DNA from: Fimbriimonadaceae bacterium
GTDB taxonomy: Bacteria > Armatimonadota > UBA10988
DNA: 64,000 nucleotides
Reading direction: 5' to 3'
Assembly (NCBI GenBank): GCA_020850355.1
Contig: JADZEX010000022.1
Span: 62,001-126,000, forward strand
Positions 41,177 through 49,471 of the stretch are shown here, piece after piece. Each line of letters starts with the position of its first letter. The first letter of the stretch is position 1. Position numbers and translations under genes: made by a program. The notes beneath the pieces are model-generated. The model had not been told where the DNA came from and ran no database searches. It was given only the letters and a program-made list of their open reading frames with translations.

Positions 41177-43003
41177 TTGAGGAAGCTGCTCACGGCCACC
41201 GGCTGGGTTGAGCGCTGTCGCGACGGCGCGGTGTTGCTCGTCTGCCTGTTGCACTGGCGCTATGGCGTCGATCTGTCCCTGGTGGCCGACGGCGGGCTGC
41301 TGGTTGGACACACCGTCTACAGCCGCGACGTGCTCTGGCTGAGCGACCAGTGGGCCGCCGCCGGGGCGCCGTTGAAGCTGACGGCGGCCTGGCTGGTGCA
41401 GTGGTACGGCCTGCCCTGGGCCGGGCCGCTGATCCTCACCGCGGCGACCGCCCTGCTGCTGGCGGCCGGGGAGTGGTTCGGCCGGACAGTCGCCGGGCGC
41501 GCGGTGGCGGGCTACCGCTACGTCGCGCCGCTGCTGCTGGTGGTGCTCCACAACAACCACGCGACGCATCTCGAACAGGGGCTGGGCGCGGCGGTGGCCT
41601 TGGCGGCGGCGGCTGGCTACCGGCACCTGGCCCCAGCACAACCCGGCCGCCGGGGCCTGCTGGCGATGCTCCTGCTGGCCGGCGCTTACGTGCTGCTGGG
41701 CGGATCGTATCTGGTCCTGCTGGCGGTGCTGGTGCTCGGCGAACTGCGCGGTGGGGTGCGGGTCTGGGGGTTGCTGCTGCTGGTCTGGGGCGAGGCGCTG
41801 CCCTGGATGTGGGTCCGGCTGCACGCGGACACGGAGTTCGTGCGGGCCTATCTGGCGGCGCTGCCGGTGCTCTCCTGGCCGCCGCACGTGCTGGCTCTGG
41901 TGCTGCTGTTGTGGTTGGCGCCGGCGCTGCTGCTGCTCTGCTGGCGCGACCGCACCGGCCGCCACTGGCCGGCCTGGGCCGGCTGGCCGGGCCTGGCGCT
42001 GGCCGTGCTGCTGGCGCTCCGGCTGAACACGATGCCGGGGCTCGACCGGTTCCTGCCGTTTGCCGCGGCGGTGCAGCGGGAGGACTGGGCCCGGGTCCGC
42101 GACCTGGCCGAGCGGCTGCCGCGGCGGACCATGCCGGACACCATCGGCTACGGCTACATCCGGGCCCTGGAGCACGCCGGCCGGCTGGGCGAGGACCTCT
42201 TCCGGGTGCCGCAGCGGCCCTACTGCCTGCTATCGTTGGTGGACCCCGCCGGACCGCGGATGTACTACGTCGATCTGCGGGTGCAGAACTTCTCGTTGCT
42301 CGGCGACCTGCTGCTGCGCCTGGGGCTGGTCAACGAAGCTGAGCACGAGGCCATCGAGGCCTACGAGATCTACGGCCCGTTGCCGGCGGCGACCGAGCGG
42401 CTGGCGCTGATCAACGTCCTCAAGGGTCGCCCCGAGGCGGCCCGCGTGTGGCTCCGCAATCTGCTGCCGGTGCCCCTCGCCGGACGCCGGGCGGCGGCGC
42501 TGCTGGACCGCCTGCAGCTCGATCCGACGCTGCGCGAGGATCCGTTGCTGCAGCAGGTGCGGGCCCGCCAACTGCGCACCGACCGGGGGTCGGGGCTGTT
42601 CGAGCTGGAGGTTTCGCTGCGGGACCTGCTGGCGGACCACCCCGACCATCGGCTGGCCTGGGAGTACCTGCAGACCTGGCACCTGCTGACCCGCCGGCCG
42701 GCGGCGGTGGCGGCCGAGGCGGGGCGCTGGCGGCGGCTCGGGCTGGCGGGTCTGCCGACGCTTTACCAGCAGGCCGTCGCGGTCGAGGAGGCGCTGCAGG
42801 GGCGGCCGCTGCCGGCCTCGGCCGCGGTCAGCCCGGCCGTGCGCGAGCAGTTCGCGCAGTTCCTGCGGGCGTTGCAGGTGGACCCCGGTGACCTGGCGCA
42901 GGTCGCCGGCCGGGCCGGCGCGCCGGCCGAGAGCCTGTGGCGACAGTTCGGGACGACCTACTTCTTCTACCACGTGTTCTACGACTCGGGGCTGACGCCA
43001 TGA
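41177..43003 (+). CDS. DUF6057-like polytopic membrane protein
   Basis: 608 residues, TTG start with GGGGG about eight bases upstream. Roughly nine hydrophobic segments occupy residues 15-280. The soluble C-terminal part has helical-repeat character: LLLRLGLVNEAEHEAIEAYE, ERLALINVLKGRPEAARVWLRNL and RLAWEYLQTWHLL, the pattern I associate with DUF6057 of Bacteroidota. Function unknown. The stop overlaps the start of the PD40/haem protein by four bases, and that pairing suggests the two act together in the envelope. Confidence 0.65.
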   Translation: MRKLLTATGWVERCRDGAVLLVCLLHWRYGVDLSLVADGGLLVGHTVYSRDVLWLSDQWAAAGAPLKLTAAWLVQWYGLPWAGPLILTAATALLLAAGEWFGRTVAGRAVAGYRYVAPLLLVVLHNNHATHLEQGLGAAVALAAAAGYRHLAPAQPGRRGLLAMLLLAGAYVLLGGSYLVLLAVLVLGELRGGVRVWGLLLLVWGEALPWMWVRLHADTEFVRAYLAALPVLSWPPHVLALVLLLWLAPALLLLCWRDRTGRHWPAWAGWPGLALAVLLALRLNTMPGLDRFLPFAAAVQREDWARVRDLAERLPRRTMPDTIGYGYIRALEHAGRLGEDLFRVPQRPYCLLSLVDPAGPRMYYVDLRVQNFSLLGDLLLRLGLVNEAEHEAIEAYEIYGPLPAATERLALINVLKGRPEAARVWLRNLLPVPLAGRRAAALLDRLQLDPTLREDPLLQQVRARQLRTDRGSGLFELEVSLRDLLADHPDHRLAWEYLQTWHLLTRRPAAVAAEAGRWRRLGLAGLPTLYQQAVAVEEALQGRPLPASAAVSPAVREQFAQFLRALQVDPGDLAQVAGRAGAPAESLWRQFGTTYFFYHVFYDSGLTP

Positions 43004-44538
43004 GCCGCCGCCGCTGGTTGCCACCCCTCTTGCTGCTGCTGGCGCTGGGCGTCGCCGCGACGCAACGGCGGGTCGGCCTGCCGCTGGACTCCGCGGCGCC
43101 GGAGGTCTGCGGCTCGGCTCCGCTGCAACCGCCTTACAGCGGCGGGGTCCTACCGCCGAACATCGCGCCGCTGCACTGGGACCTGGCCGGCGTGCGCCAG
43201 GAGGTGCGCGCCGAGCTGGCCGGCGCCGCCGGACGGCCGCTCCGGCTGGCTACCCGCCGCGGCACGCTGCGCTGGCCGGCCGGGGCCTGGCGGCGGCTGT
43301 TGGAGGCCAACCGCGGCGGGCACCTGACGCTGCGGCTCTACCTGCGCGGCAGCGAGGGCTGGCAGCGTTACCAGACCGTCCAACTGCCGGTCGCCAGCGA
43401 GCCCTGCGACCCGTACCTGGTCTACCGCAAGCTGCGACCATTGCACAACACCTTCGGCTCGCTCGGCATCTTCGAGCGCCAGCTCAGCAGCTTCCGGGAG
43501 CGGCCGATCCTGCTCAGCCGCCAGATGGACAACGGCTGCGCCAACTGTCATTTCTCACAAGGCCCGCAGACCAACCGCTTCCTGCTGGGCATCCGCAGCG
43601 ATACCTTCGGCAGCGGCACGATCCTGGGGGTCGACGGCCAGGCCACGAAGCTGGCCACCCGGCTCGGCTACCCGACCTGGCATCCCAGCGGACAGCTCTT
43701 CTGCTGCACGGTCAACAAGGTGGTGCAGTGGTTCCACCCCGCCGCGCAGGAATCGCGTGAGGTGCTCGACCTGTCCAGCAGCCTGGCCTATTACCGGCTG
43801 GGGCAGGAGCAGCTCGAGACGATTCCGGCCTTCAGCGCGAAGGACCGCCTGCTGACCTTCGCGACCTGGTCGCCCGACGGCCGGTGGCTCTACTACTGCG
43901 CCACCAAGACGCCCTGGAAGCCGACCCGCGTCGCCCCGCCGGAGCACTACGACCAGTTGCGCTTCTCGCTGGAGCGGATTTCCTACGACCTGGCCAGCAA
44001 CACCTGGGGCCGGCCCGAGGTTGTCCTCTCGGCGCAGCAGGCCGGCGGCAGCCTGTTGCAGCCGAAGGTCGCCCCGGACGGCCGCCGGCTGGTCTTCACC
44101 ATCTGCGACTACGGCGCCTTTCCGATCCACCGCCCCGAGGCCGACCTGGCAGTGGTCGATCTGGCGACCCGCCGCTGGCGGCGACTGCGAATCAACAGTT
44201 CCACGGCCGACACCTGGCACAGCTTCTCGTCCAACGGTCGCTGGCTGGTCTTTTCGAGCAAGCGCCTCAACGGGCTGTTCGTGAAGCCCTACCTGGCCTA
44301 TCTCGACGCCGCGGGCGAGGAGCACGAGCCGTTGCTGCTGCCCGAACGGACGCCCGCGGTGCATCAGACGCTGACCCTCAGCTACAACCTGCCGGAGTTT
44401 GCCGCGCAGCCCGTGCCGTACACCAACCGCGAGCTGGGCGAGCTGGTGCGGGAATCGAAAGGGGTGGATGTTCCGCTGCCAGCGCCGCTGCGGCCGAAAG
44501 ACGCCTCCCCCGGCGCCGCCGCGGCCAACGCCCGCTGA
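43000..44538 (+). CDS. Exported PD40/TolB-like propeller protein with one haem-binding CxxCH
   Basis: 512 residues. The signal peptide or anchor is RRRWLPPLLLLLALGVAA. A beta-rich 150-residue region is followed by MDNGCANCHFSQG, a single CANCH c-type haem site (about residue 185). A series of propeller blades then shows the PD40 signature (YPTWHPSGQLFCC, FATWSPDGRWLYY, KVAPDGRRLVFTI, SFSSNGRWLVFSS). It should be periplasmic and may carry one haem c. It is translated coupled to the DUF6057 protein. Role unknown; electron transfer or envelope sensing are possibilities. Confidence 0.7.
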   Translation: MSRRRWLPPLLLLLALGVAATQRRVGLPLDSAAPEVCGSAPLQPPYSGGVLPPNIAPLHWDLAGVRQEVRAELAGAAGRPLRLATRRGTLRWPAGAWRRLLEANRGGHLTLRLYLRGSEGWQRYQTVQLPVASEPCDPYLVYRKLRPLHNTFGSLGIFERQLSSFRERPILLSRQMDNGCANCHFSQGPQTNRFLLGIRSDTFGSGTILGVDGQATKLATRLGYPTWHPSGQLFCCTVNKVVQWFHPAAQESREVLDLSSSLAYYRLGQEQLETIPAFSAKDRLLTFATWSPDGRWLYYCATKTPWKPTRVAPPEHYDQLRFSLERISYDLASNTWGRPEVVLSAQQAGGSLLQPKVAPDGRRLVFTICDYGAFPIHRPEADLAVVDLATRRWRRLRINSSTADTWHSFSSNGRWLVFSSKRLNGLFVKPYLAYLDAAGEEHEPLLLPERTPAVHQTLTLSYNLPEFAAQPVPYTNRELGELVRESKGVDVPLPAPLRPKDASPGAAAANAR

Positions 44539-44544
44539 GCCGAG

Positions 44545-45324
44545 TCACCGCCCGCGGGGCGCAACCACCGCGGCCTGGCGGCCGGTGCAGGCCCCGTCGC
44601 GGCGGTGGCTGTAGAACAGCTCGGGGTGCTCCCAGGTGCAGACCTCACCGCCGTCGATGGCGGTCAGACCCAGCTCTCGCAGTTGCCGCGCGGCCGTGGC
44701 GGCCAGGTGCAGATGCTCCCGCCCGCGGGGGCCGCTGGTGATCACGGCAGCGGCGAACTGCGCCGCCACCTCCGGGCCGACCTCGTACACCGCCGGGCCG
44801 ATGGCCGGACCGATCGCGGCGAGCAGTCCGGAGACCGCGCAGCCCGCGGCGGCGGCCAGGGCGACCGCCGCGCGCGGCACGATCCCGGCCGCCAAGCCGC
44901 GCCAGCCGGCGTGGACCGCGGCGACCCAGCGGCCATCGCCAGTGGCCAGCAGCAGCGGCAGGCAGTCGGCGGTGCGGACGCCGATCAGAGCGGGCTGGTC
45001 GGTCAGCAAGGCGTCGGCGGCGGGCGGCGCCGGATCCGGGCCGGCGGGCCAGTCGCCGAGCGGCTGCCGCACCTCGCAGCCGTGAACCTGCGTCACCCAG
45101 CGCACCGCGGTCGCGAAGCCCAGCGCCGTGGCGACGCGAGCCCGGTTGGTCTGCACCGCGGCCGGCTGGTCGCCGGTGCCGAAGCCGAGGTTGAGGGAGT
45201 CGTAGGGCGCTGCACTGACGCCGCCGCCGCGGGTCGTGAAGCCATGCGGCAGGCCCCGGTCGACGAGCCGGGGCGCGACGAAGTACCGCAGACCGCCGCA
45301 GTCGCAGAGCACCAGGTCGGCCAT
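44545..45324 (-). CDS. pgeF: Peptidoglycan editing factor PgeF (YfiH, multicopper-laccase-like)
   Basis: 259 residues. YfiH hallmarks: VTQVHGCEVR, TADCLPLLLATGDG (zinc/catalytic Cys), AAVHAGWRGLAAGI and IGPAIGPAVYEVG, ending with LFYSHRRDGACTGRQAAVV. PgeF enforces proper stem peptides in peptidoglycan; older annotations call it laccase or purine nucleoside phosphorylase. ATG 45324 has GGAGG upstream. It begins 19 bases after the last ABC permease gene and may ride on that operon. It converges on the PD40 gene with six bases between. Confidence 0.92.
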   Translation of the reverse strand: MADLVLCDCGGLRYFVAPRLVDRGLPHGFTTRGGGVSAAPYDSLNLGFGTGDQPAAVQTNRARVATALGFATAVRWVTQVHGCEVRQPLGDWPAGPDPAPPAADALLTDQPALIGVRTADCLPLLLATGDGRWVAAVHAGWRGLAAGIVPRAAVALAAAAGCAVSGLLAAIGPAIGPAVYEVGPEVAAQFAAAVITSGPRGREHLHLAATAARQLRELGLTAIDGGEVCTWEHPELFYSHRRDGACTGRQAAVVAPRGR

Positions 45325-45343
45325 CGACGGGAACCCTCCGGGG

Positions 45344-46474
45344 TCAGTCCAGCCGCTTCCGGAAACGCAGCGCGCCGATGGTGAAGAACAGCGTCGCCAG
45401 GCCGGCCAACGCCAGCAGCCGCGGCCAGAGCACCTCAAAGCCGGAGCCGCGCAGGTAGACGCCGCGGCTGACCTCCAAGAAGTGCGTCATCGGCACCACC
45501 GCCGAGACCACCTGCAGGGCCTGCGGCAGGTTGGCGGTCGGGAACATGAACCCCGACAGCAGCATCGACGGGAAGCTCAGGAAGAAGTTGCCGAGCTGCG
45601 CCTGCTGCTGGTTCGCCGAGAAGGTCGAGACCACCAACCCGATGCCGAGGGTGGCCGCCAGGAACAGCCCGATCCCGGTGATCATCACCACGGGGCTGCC
45701 GCGCAACGGGACGTGCAGCACCAGCACCACGAACCCGGTCACCAGAGTCGCGCTGCCACAGCCGACCAGCGCGTAGGGCAGGAGCTTGCCGAGCATGATC
45801 TCGCTCGGTCGCAGCGGCGTCATGACCAGTTGCTCGAGCGTCCCGAGCTCGCGCTCGCGAGCGATCGACAGCGAGGTCAGACCCTGCATCAGCACCGTCA
45901 ACACCAGCGCCAGCACCGCCGGGGCCATCAGCCAGAGACTCCGCAGGTCGGAGTTGTAGAGCACCCGGCTGCGCAGATCGACACTCGGCAACGGCCGCCG
46001 CAGACCCCGGCGCTGCATCGTCTCGAACCGCAGCCCGCGCTCCCAGGCCGCCGCCAGGTTGACCACGTAGGTCGCCGCGACGGTCGCGGTGTTGCTGTCA
46101 GAGCCGTCGACCAGCAGCAGCGCGGTGGCCTTGCCCCGCACCAGGTCGCGGCTCAGCGTCGGCGGCAGCAGCAGACCCAGCGCCGCCTGCCCGCGGTCGA
46201 TGGCTTGCTGCAGCGCGGCTTCGTCGTGCACCGCCGGCCGCGGGCTGAAGTAGCTGCTGGCGACCAGCCGGGCGATCAGCTCCCGGCTCTGCGGGGTCTG
46301 CGACTGATCGCAGAACACCAACGGCACGCGGGTGACGTCGAAGTTGGCGGCGTAGCTCAGGACGATCGTCTGCATCAGCGGCATCAGCACCGCCATCCGC
46401 AGCAGCGCCGGGTTGCGCCGGAACTGACGGCTCTCCTTGTAGATCATCCACCGCAGCCGCTGCCAGCTCGTCAT
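45344..46474 (-). CDS. ABC-2 type permease (YbhR-like)
   Basis: 376 residues with six helices: one N-terminal (near 20-40), a large extracytoplasmic domain, then five from about residue 185. FRRNPALLRMAVLMPLMQTIVL and the C-terminal RERELGTLEQLVMTPLRPSEIMLGKLLPY are signature segments of ABC-2 exporters. The second permease of the operon, its ATG overlapping the preceding stop by four bases. With the two ATPases and the membrane-fusion protein it should form a YbhGFSR-like efflux pump for drugs or lipids. The frame upstream of 46474 is open but lies within the other permease gene. Confidence 0.92.
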   Translation of the reverse strand: MTSWQRLRWMIYKESRQFRRNPALLRMAVLMPLMQTIVLSYAANFDVTRVPLVFCDQSQTPQSRELIARLVASSYFSPRPAVHDEAALQQAIDRGQAALGLLLPPTLSRDLVRGKATALLLVDGSDSNTATVAATYVVNLAAAWERGLRFETMQRRGLRRPLPSVDLRSRVLYNSDLRSLWLMAPAVLALVLTVLMQGLTSLSIARERELGTLEQLVMTPLRPSEIMLGKLLPYALVGCGSATLVTGFVVLVLHVPLRGSPVVMITGIGLFLAATLGIGLVVSTFSANQQQAQLGNFFLSFPSMLLSGFMFPTANLPQALQVVSAVVPMTHFLEVSRGVYLRGSGFEVLWPRLLALAGLATLFFTIGALRFRKRLD

Positions 46475-47601
46475 AGCGTCTTCCGGAACTTGCGCACCGC
46501 GGCGCGCATCAGCAGCAGGCTCAGCACCGTCATCGCCAACACGTTCGGCCAGATCTCCGCCAGCCCGACGCCCTTCAGGATGATCGCCCGCGAGATCACC
46601 ATGAAATGCGTCGCCGGCAGCAACTGGGCCAGGACCTGCAGCACCAGCGGCATGTTGCGCACCGGGAAGGCGAACCCCGAGAGCGTCATCGTCGGCACCA
46701 CCGTGGCCATGATGCTGAGCTGGATGGCGGTCTGCTGCGTCCGCGCGACGCAACTGAAGAACAGCCCCAGCGCCAGGGCCGACAGCACGAAGACCAGCGA
46801 CAGCGCGAACAGCAGCAGCAGGTTGCCCTGCGGGACGACGCCGAAGACCAACCAGCCCATGCCTACCGCCAGCACCACATCGCTGGTCGCCAGCACCAGA
46901 TAGGGCAGCAGCTTGCCGACGATCAGCTCGGCCGACGAGACGGGACTCGCGGCGAGCAGCTCAAACGAGCCGCGCTCCCGTTCGCGGACCACCACGCCGG
47001 AGGTCAGGGACGCGCTAAGCATTACCAGAATCAGGCCGACCAGGCCCGGCACCAGGAACACCCGGCTCTCGAGGTTCGGATTGTAAAGCACCCGCGGGCG
47101 CACCTCGAAGCCGCTCTGGAGCTGCCGCAGTGGCACCCCCATCGCGCGGGCTTCGCGCTCGATCAGGCGCTGCCCCGCCGCCAGCACAGCGCCGCTGGCA
47201 TAGCCTTGCGCAATCTGCGCGGTGCTGCCGTCGGCGCCATCGATCAGCACCTGCACCGGCGCTGGGCGGCGCTCCTTGAGGGCTCGCTCGAACCCGGGCA
47301 CGAGGATCATCCCCATGCTGGCGCGGCGCTCGGCGAACAGCCGCTCGACCTCGTCGGCGGTCTCGGCGTGGCCGCTGTAGACCAACTGCGGCACGGCCCG
47401 CACCAGCTCGACGAGTTGCCGCGACGACGCCGTGCGGTCCTGATCGACCACCACGAAGCGCAGCTGCTTGAGGTCGAAGTCGACGGCGTAGCCGTAGAGC
47501 AGCAGCAACACCACCGGCAGGCCCAGCGCGGCCACCAGACTCCGCGGGTCACGCAGCAGGTGCAGGGTCTCCTTCCAGGCGACCGCCGGCATCCGCTTCA
47601 T
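46471..47601 (-). CDS. ABC-2 type permease (YbhS-like)
   Basis: 376 residues, paralogous to the following gene. KETLHLLRDPRSLVAALGLPVVLLLLYG at the N-terminus, VVVRERERGSFELLAASPVSSAELIVGKLLPY and VPTMTLSGFAFPVRNMP in the second half. It is probably the partner half of a heterodimeric transport channel. Start and stop each overlap neighbours by four bases, indicating coordinated synthesis. The transported substrate is not visible. Confidence 0.92.
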   Translation of the reverse strand: MKRMPAVAWKETLHLLRDPRSLVAALGLPVVLLLLYGYAVDFDLKQLRFVVVDQDRTASSRQLVELVRAVPQLVYSGHAETADEVERLFAERRASMGMILVPGFERALKERRPAPVQVLIDGADGSTAQIAQGYASGAVLAAGQRLIEREARAMGVPLRQLQSGFEVRPRVLYNPNLESRVFLVPGLVGLILVMLSASLTSGVVVRERERGSFELLAASPVSSAELIVGKLLPYLVLATSDVVLAVGMGWLVFGVVPQGNLLLLFALSLVFVLSALALGLFFSCVARTQQTAIQLSIMATVVPTMTLSGFAFPVRNMPLVLQVLAQLLPATHFMVISRAIILKGVGLAEIWPNVLAMTVLSLLLMRAAVRKFRKTL

Positions 47602-48545
47602 GCGCGCACCTCCGCCCGCGTCTCGGCGGCGGCGTCATCGCGGCGAATCAGCTCCAGGAAGCTGTGCTCGATGGTCGACCGGACCGCTTCCGGCTCGCCG
47701 CAACTCAGCCCCGCGGCTCGCAGCGCGGCGGCCAACGCCGCGGGCTGCGCGCCAGCCTGCAGGGTGAACTGCAGGTCCTCCCCAAACAGGGCGACGGTGG
47801 CCACACCGGGCTGCTGTTCGGCCAGCTCCAGGGCGGCTGCCGCCGGCCGGGCCGCCAGCTTCCAGCGCTCCACGGCGCCGGCCTCCTTGAGCGCCTTGGG
47901 CGTCCCCTCGGTGATGATCCGCCCGCGGTTCATGATCGCCAGGCGGTGGCAGCGCTCGGCTTCGTCCATCACGTGGGTCGTCACCAGCACCGTCGCGCCG
48001 GCGGCGGTGAGTTCGCCGATCACGTCGAAGAACTCGCGCCGCGCCAACGGGTCAACGCCGCTGGTCGGCTCGTCGAGCAGCAGCACCGCCGGCTGGTGCA
48101 GCACCGCCGCGGCCAGCGCCAGGCTGCGCTGCTGCCCGGTCGACAGCTCCCCTGCCAGTTGCCGCCGCAGCGCGCCCAGGCTGAGCCGCGCGATCCAGCG
48201 CTCGACCCGTTCCAGCAGGTCGGCCCCGACGCCGTAGACCCCGCCGTAGAAGCGCAGGTTCTCCTCGACCGTCAGATCGGCGTAGAGGTTGAAGAACTGC
48301 GCGACATAGCCGACCCGCTGGCGGATCTGTTCGGCCTGCCGCCGGACGTCAAGCCCGGCCACGCTGGCCTCGCCGCCGCTCGGCAGCAGCAGGCCGCAGA
48401 GCATCCGGATGGTGGTCGACTTGCCGCAGCCGTTGGAGCCCAGGAAACCGAACACCTCGCCCGGGGCGACCTCCAGGTTGACGCGGTCGACCGCCGTGAA
48501 GTCGCCGAACCGCTTGGTCAGGTCGCAGGTCTCGATTGCGCTCAT
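47598..48545 (-). CDS. ABC transporter ATPase (second half of a YbhF-like pair)
   Basis: 315 residues. Walker A GSNGCGKST, Q-loop near YVAQFFNLY, signature LSTGQQRSL (LSGGQ variant), Walker B VLLLDEPTSGVDP and switch His in TTHVMDE. The C-terminal 90 residues form the regulatory extension common in DrrA-type ATPases. In E. coli YbhF two such domains are fused; here they are separate genes overlapping by four bases. The ATG at 48545 is used; the same frame is open upstream inside the first ATPase gene. Confidence 0.93.
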   Translation of the reverse strand: MSAIETCDLTKRFGDFTAVDRVNLEVAPGEVFGFLGSNGCGKSTTIRMLCGLLLPSGGEASVAGLDVRRQAEQIRQRVGYVAQFFNLYADLTVEENLRFYGGVYGVGADLLERVERWIARLSLGALRRQLAGELSTGQQRSLALAAAVLHQPAVLLLDEPTSGVDPLARREFFDVIGELTAAGATVLVTTHVMDEAERCHRLAIMNRGRIITEGTPKALKEAGAVERWKLAARPAAAALELAEQQPGVATVALFGEDLQFTLQAGAQPAALAAALRAAGLSCGEPEAVRSTIEHSFLELIRRDDAAAETRAEVRA

Positions 48546-49471
48546 GCCGGCTGCTCCGCCTGCAGCAGTGCCACGAAGGCATCTTCGAGCGCTGGTTCGA
48601 TGGTGCGCACCTCGCGCAGGGCGACGCCGGCCGCCTGCAGGTGCGCCGTCAGCCGCGCCACCGCGTCGCCGCCGTCGCTCAGCCGAACGTGCAGGCTGTC
48701 GCCGAAGGGCGTGTTGCTGAGGTGACCCGGCAGGCTGGCCAACGCCTGACTGGCGGCCCGCGCCGCGGGGGTCAAGACCTCCAGCATGACCCCCGAGACG
48801 CCGCCGGCCAGCTCGGCGGTGGTCCCGCTGGCGAGCACCCGGCCGTGCGCCAGGAGCGCCAGGCGGTGGCAGCGGCTGGCTTCGTCCATGTAGGGCGACG
48901 ACAGCAGAATGGTCACCCCCTGGTCGGGCAGGCGCGCCAGGATGCGGTGGAAGTCGCGCCGCGAGACCGGGTCGACGCCGGTCGTCGGCTCGTCCAGCAG
49001 CAGCACTTCGGGGCGGTGGATCAGCGCGCAGCAGAGCGCCAGCTTCTGCTTCATGCCGCCCGACAGCCGCCCCGCCTGGCGCCGCGCGAAGGGCGCCAGG
49101 CCGCACATTTCGAGCAGCTCCTCGCGCAGCCGCAGGGCCTCGGCGCGGGGCGTTTGGTAGAGACTGGCGACGAACTCGAGGTTCTCGTTGATGGTCAGGT
49201 CGCCGTACAGCGAGAAGCGCTGCGAGAGGTAGCCGATGCGCTGCTTGACGCCCTCGGGATCGGCCACCACATCGCGGCCCGCGACCAGCGCCGCGCCGCC
49301 ATCGGGGGTCAGGATCCCGGCCAGCATCCGCAGCAGGGTGGTCTTGCCGGCACCGTCAGGGCCCAGCAGCCCGTAGATCTCGCCGCGGCGGACCTCCAGA
49401 TCCACGGCGTCGACCGCCAGGTGGCTGCCGAAGCGCTTGCGGAGCCCGGCGATGCTGACCGCGGCGCTCAT
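48542..49471 (-). CDS. ABC transporter ATPase (first half of a YbhF-like pair)
   Basis: 309 residues. Walker A GPDGAGKTT, signature LSGGMKQKL, Walker B VLLLDEPTTGVDP, and a switch region SSPYMDEASR in which the usual His is replaced by Pro/Tyr. That may make this site less active, with hydrolysis asymmetry between the two ATPases; this is inference. It is coupled by four-base overlaps to both neighbours. Confidence 0.92.
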   Translation of the reverse strand: MSAAVSIAGLRKRFGSHLAVDAVDLEVRRGEIYGLLGPDGAGKTTLLRMLAGILTPDGGAALVAGRDVVADPEGVKQRIGYLSQRFSLYGDLTINENLEFVASLYQTPRAEALRLREELLEMCGLAPFARRQAGRLSGGMKQKLALCCALIHRPEVLLLDEPTTGVDPVSRRDFHRILARLPDQGVTILLSSPYMDEASRCHRLALLAHGRVLASGTTAELAGGVSGVMLEVLTPAARAASQALASLPGHLSNTPFGDSLHVRLSDGGDAVARLTAHLQAAGVALREVRTIEPALEDAFVALLQAEQPA

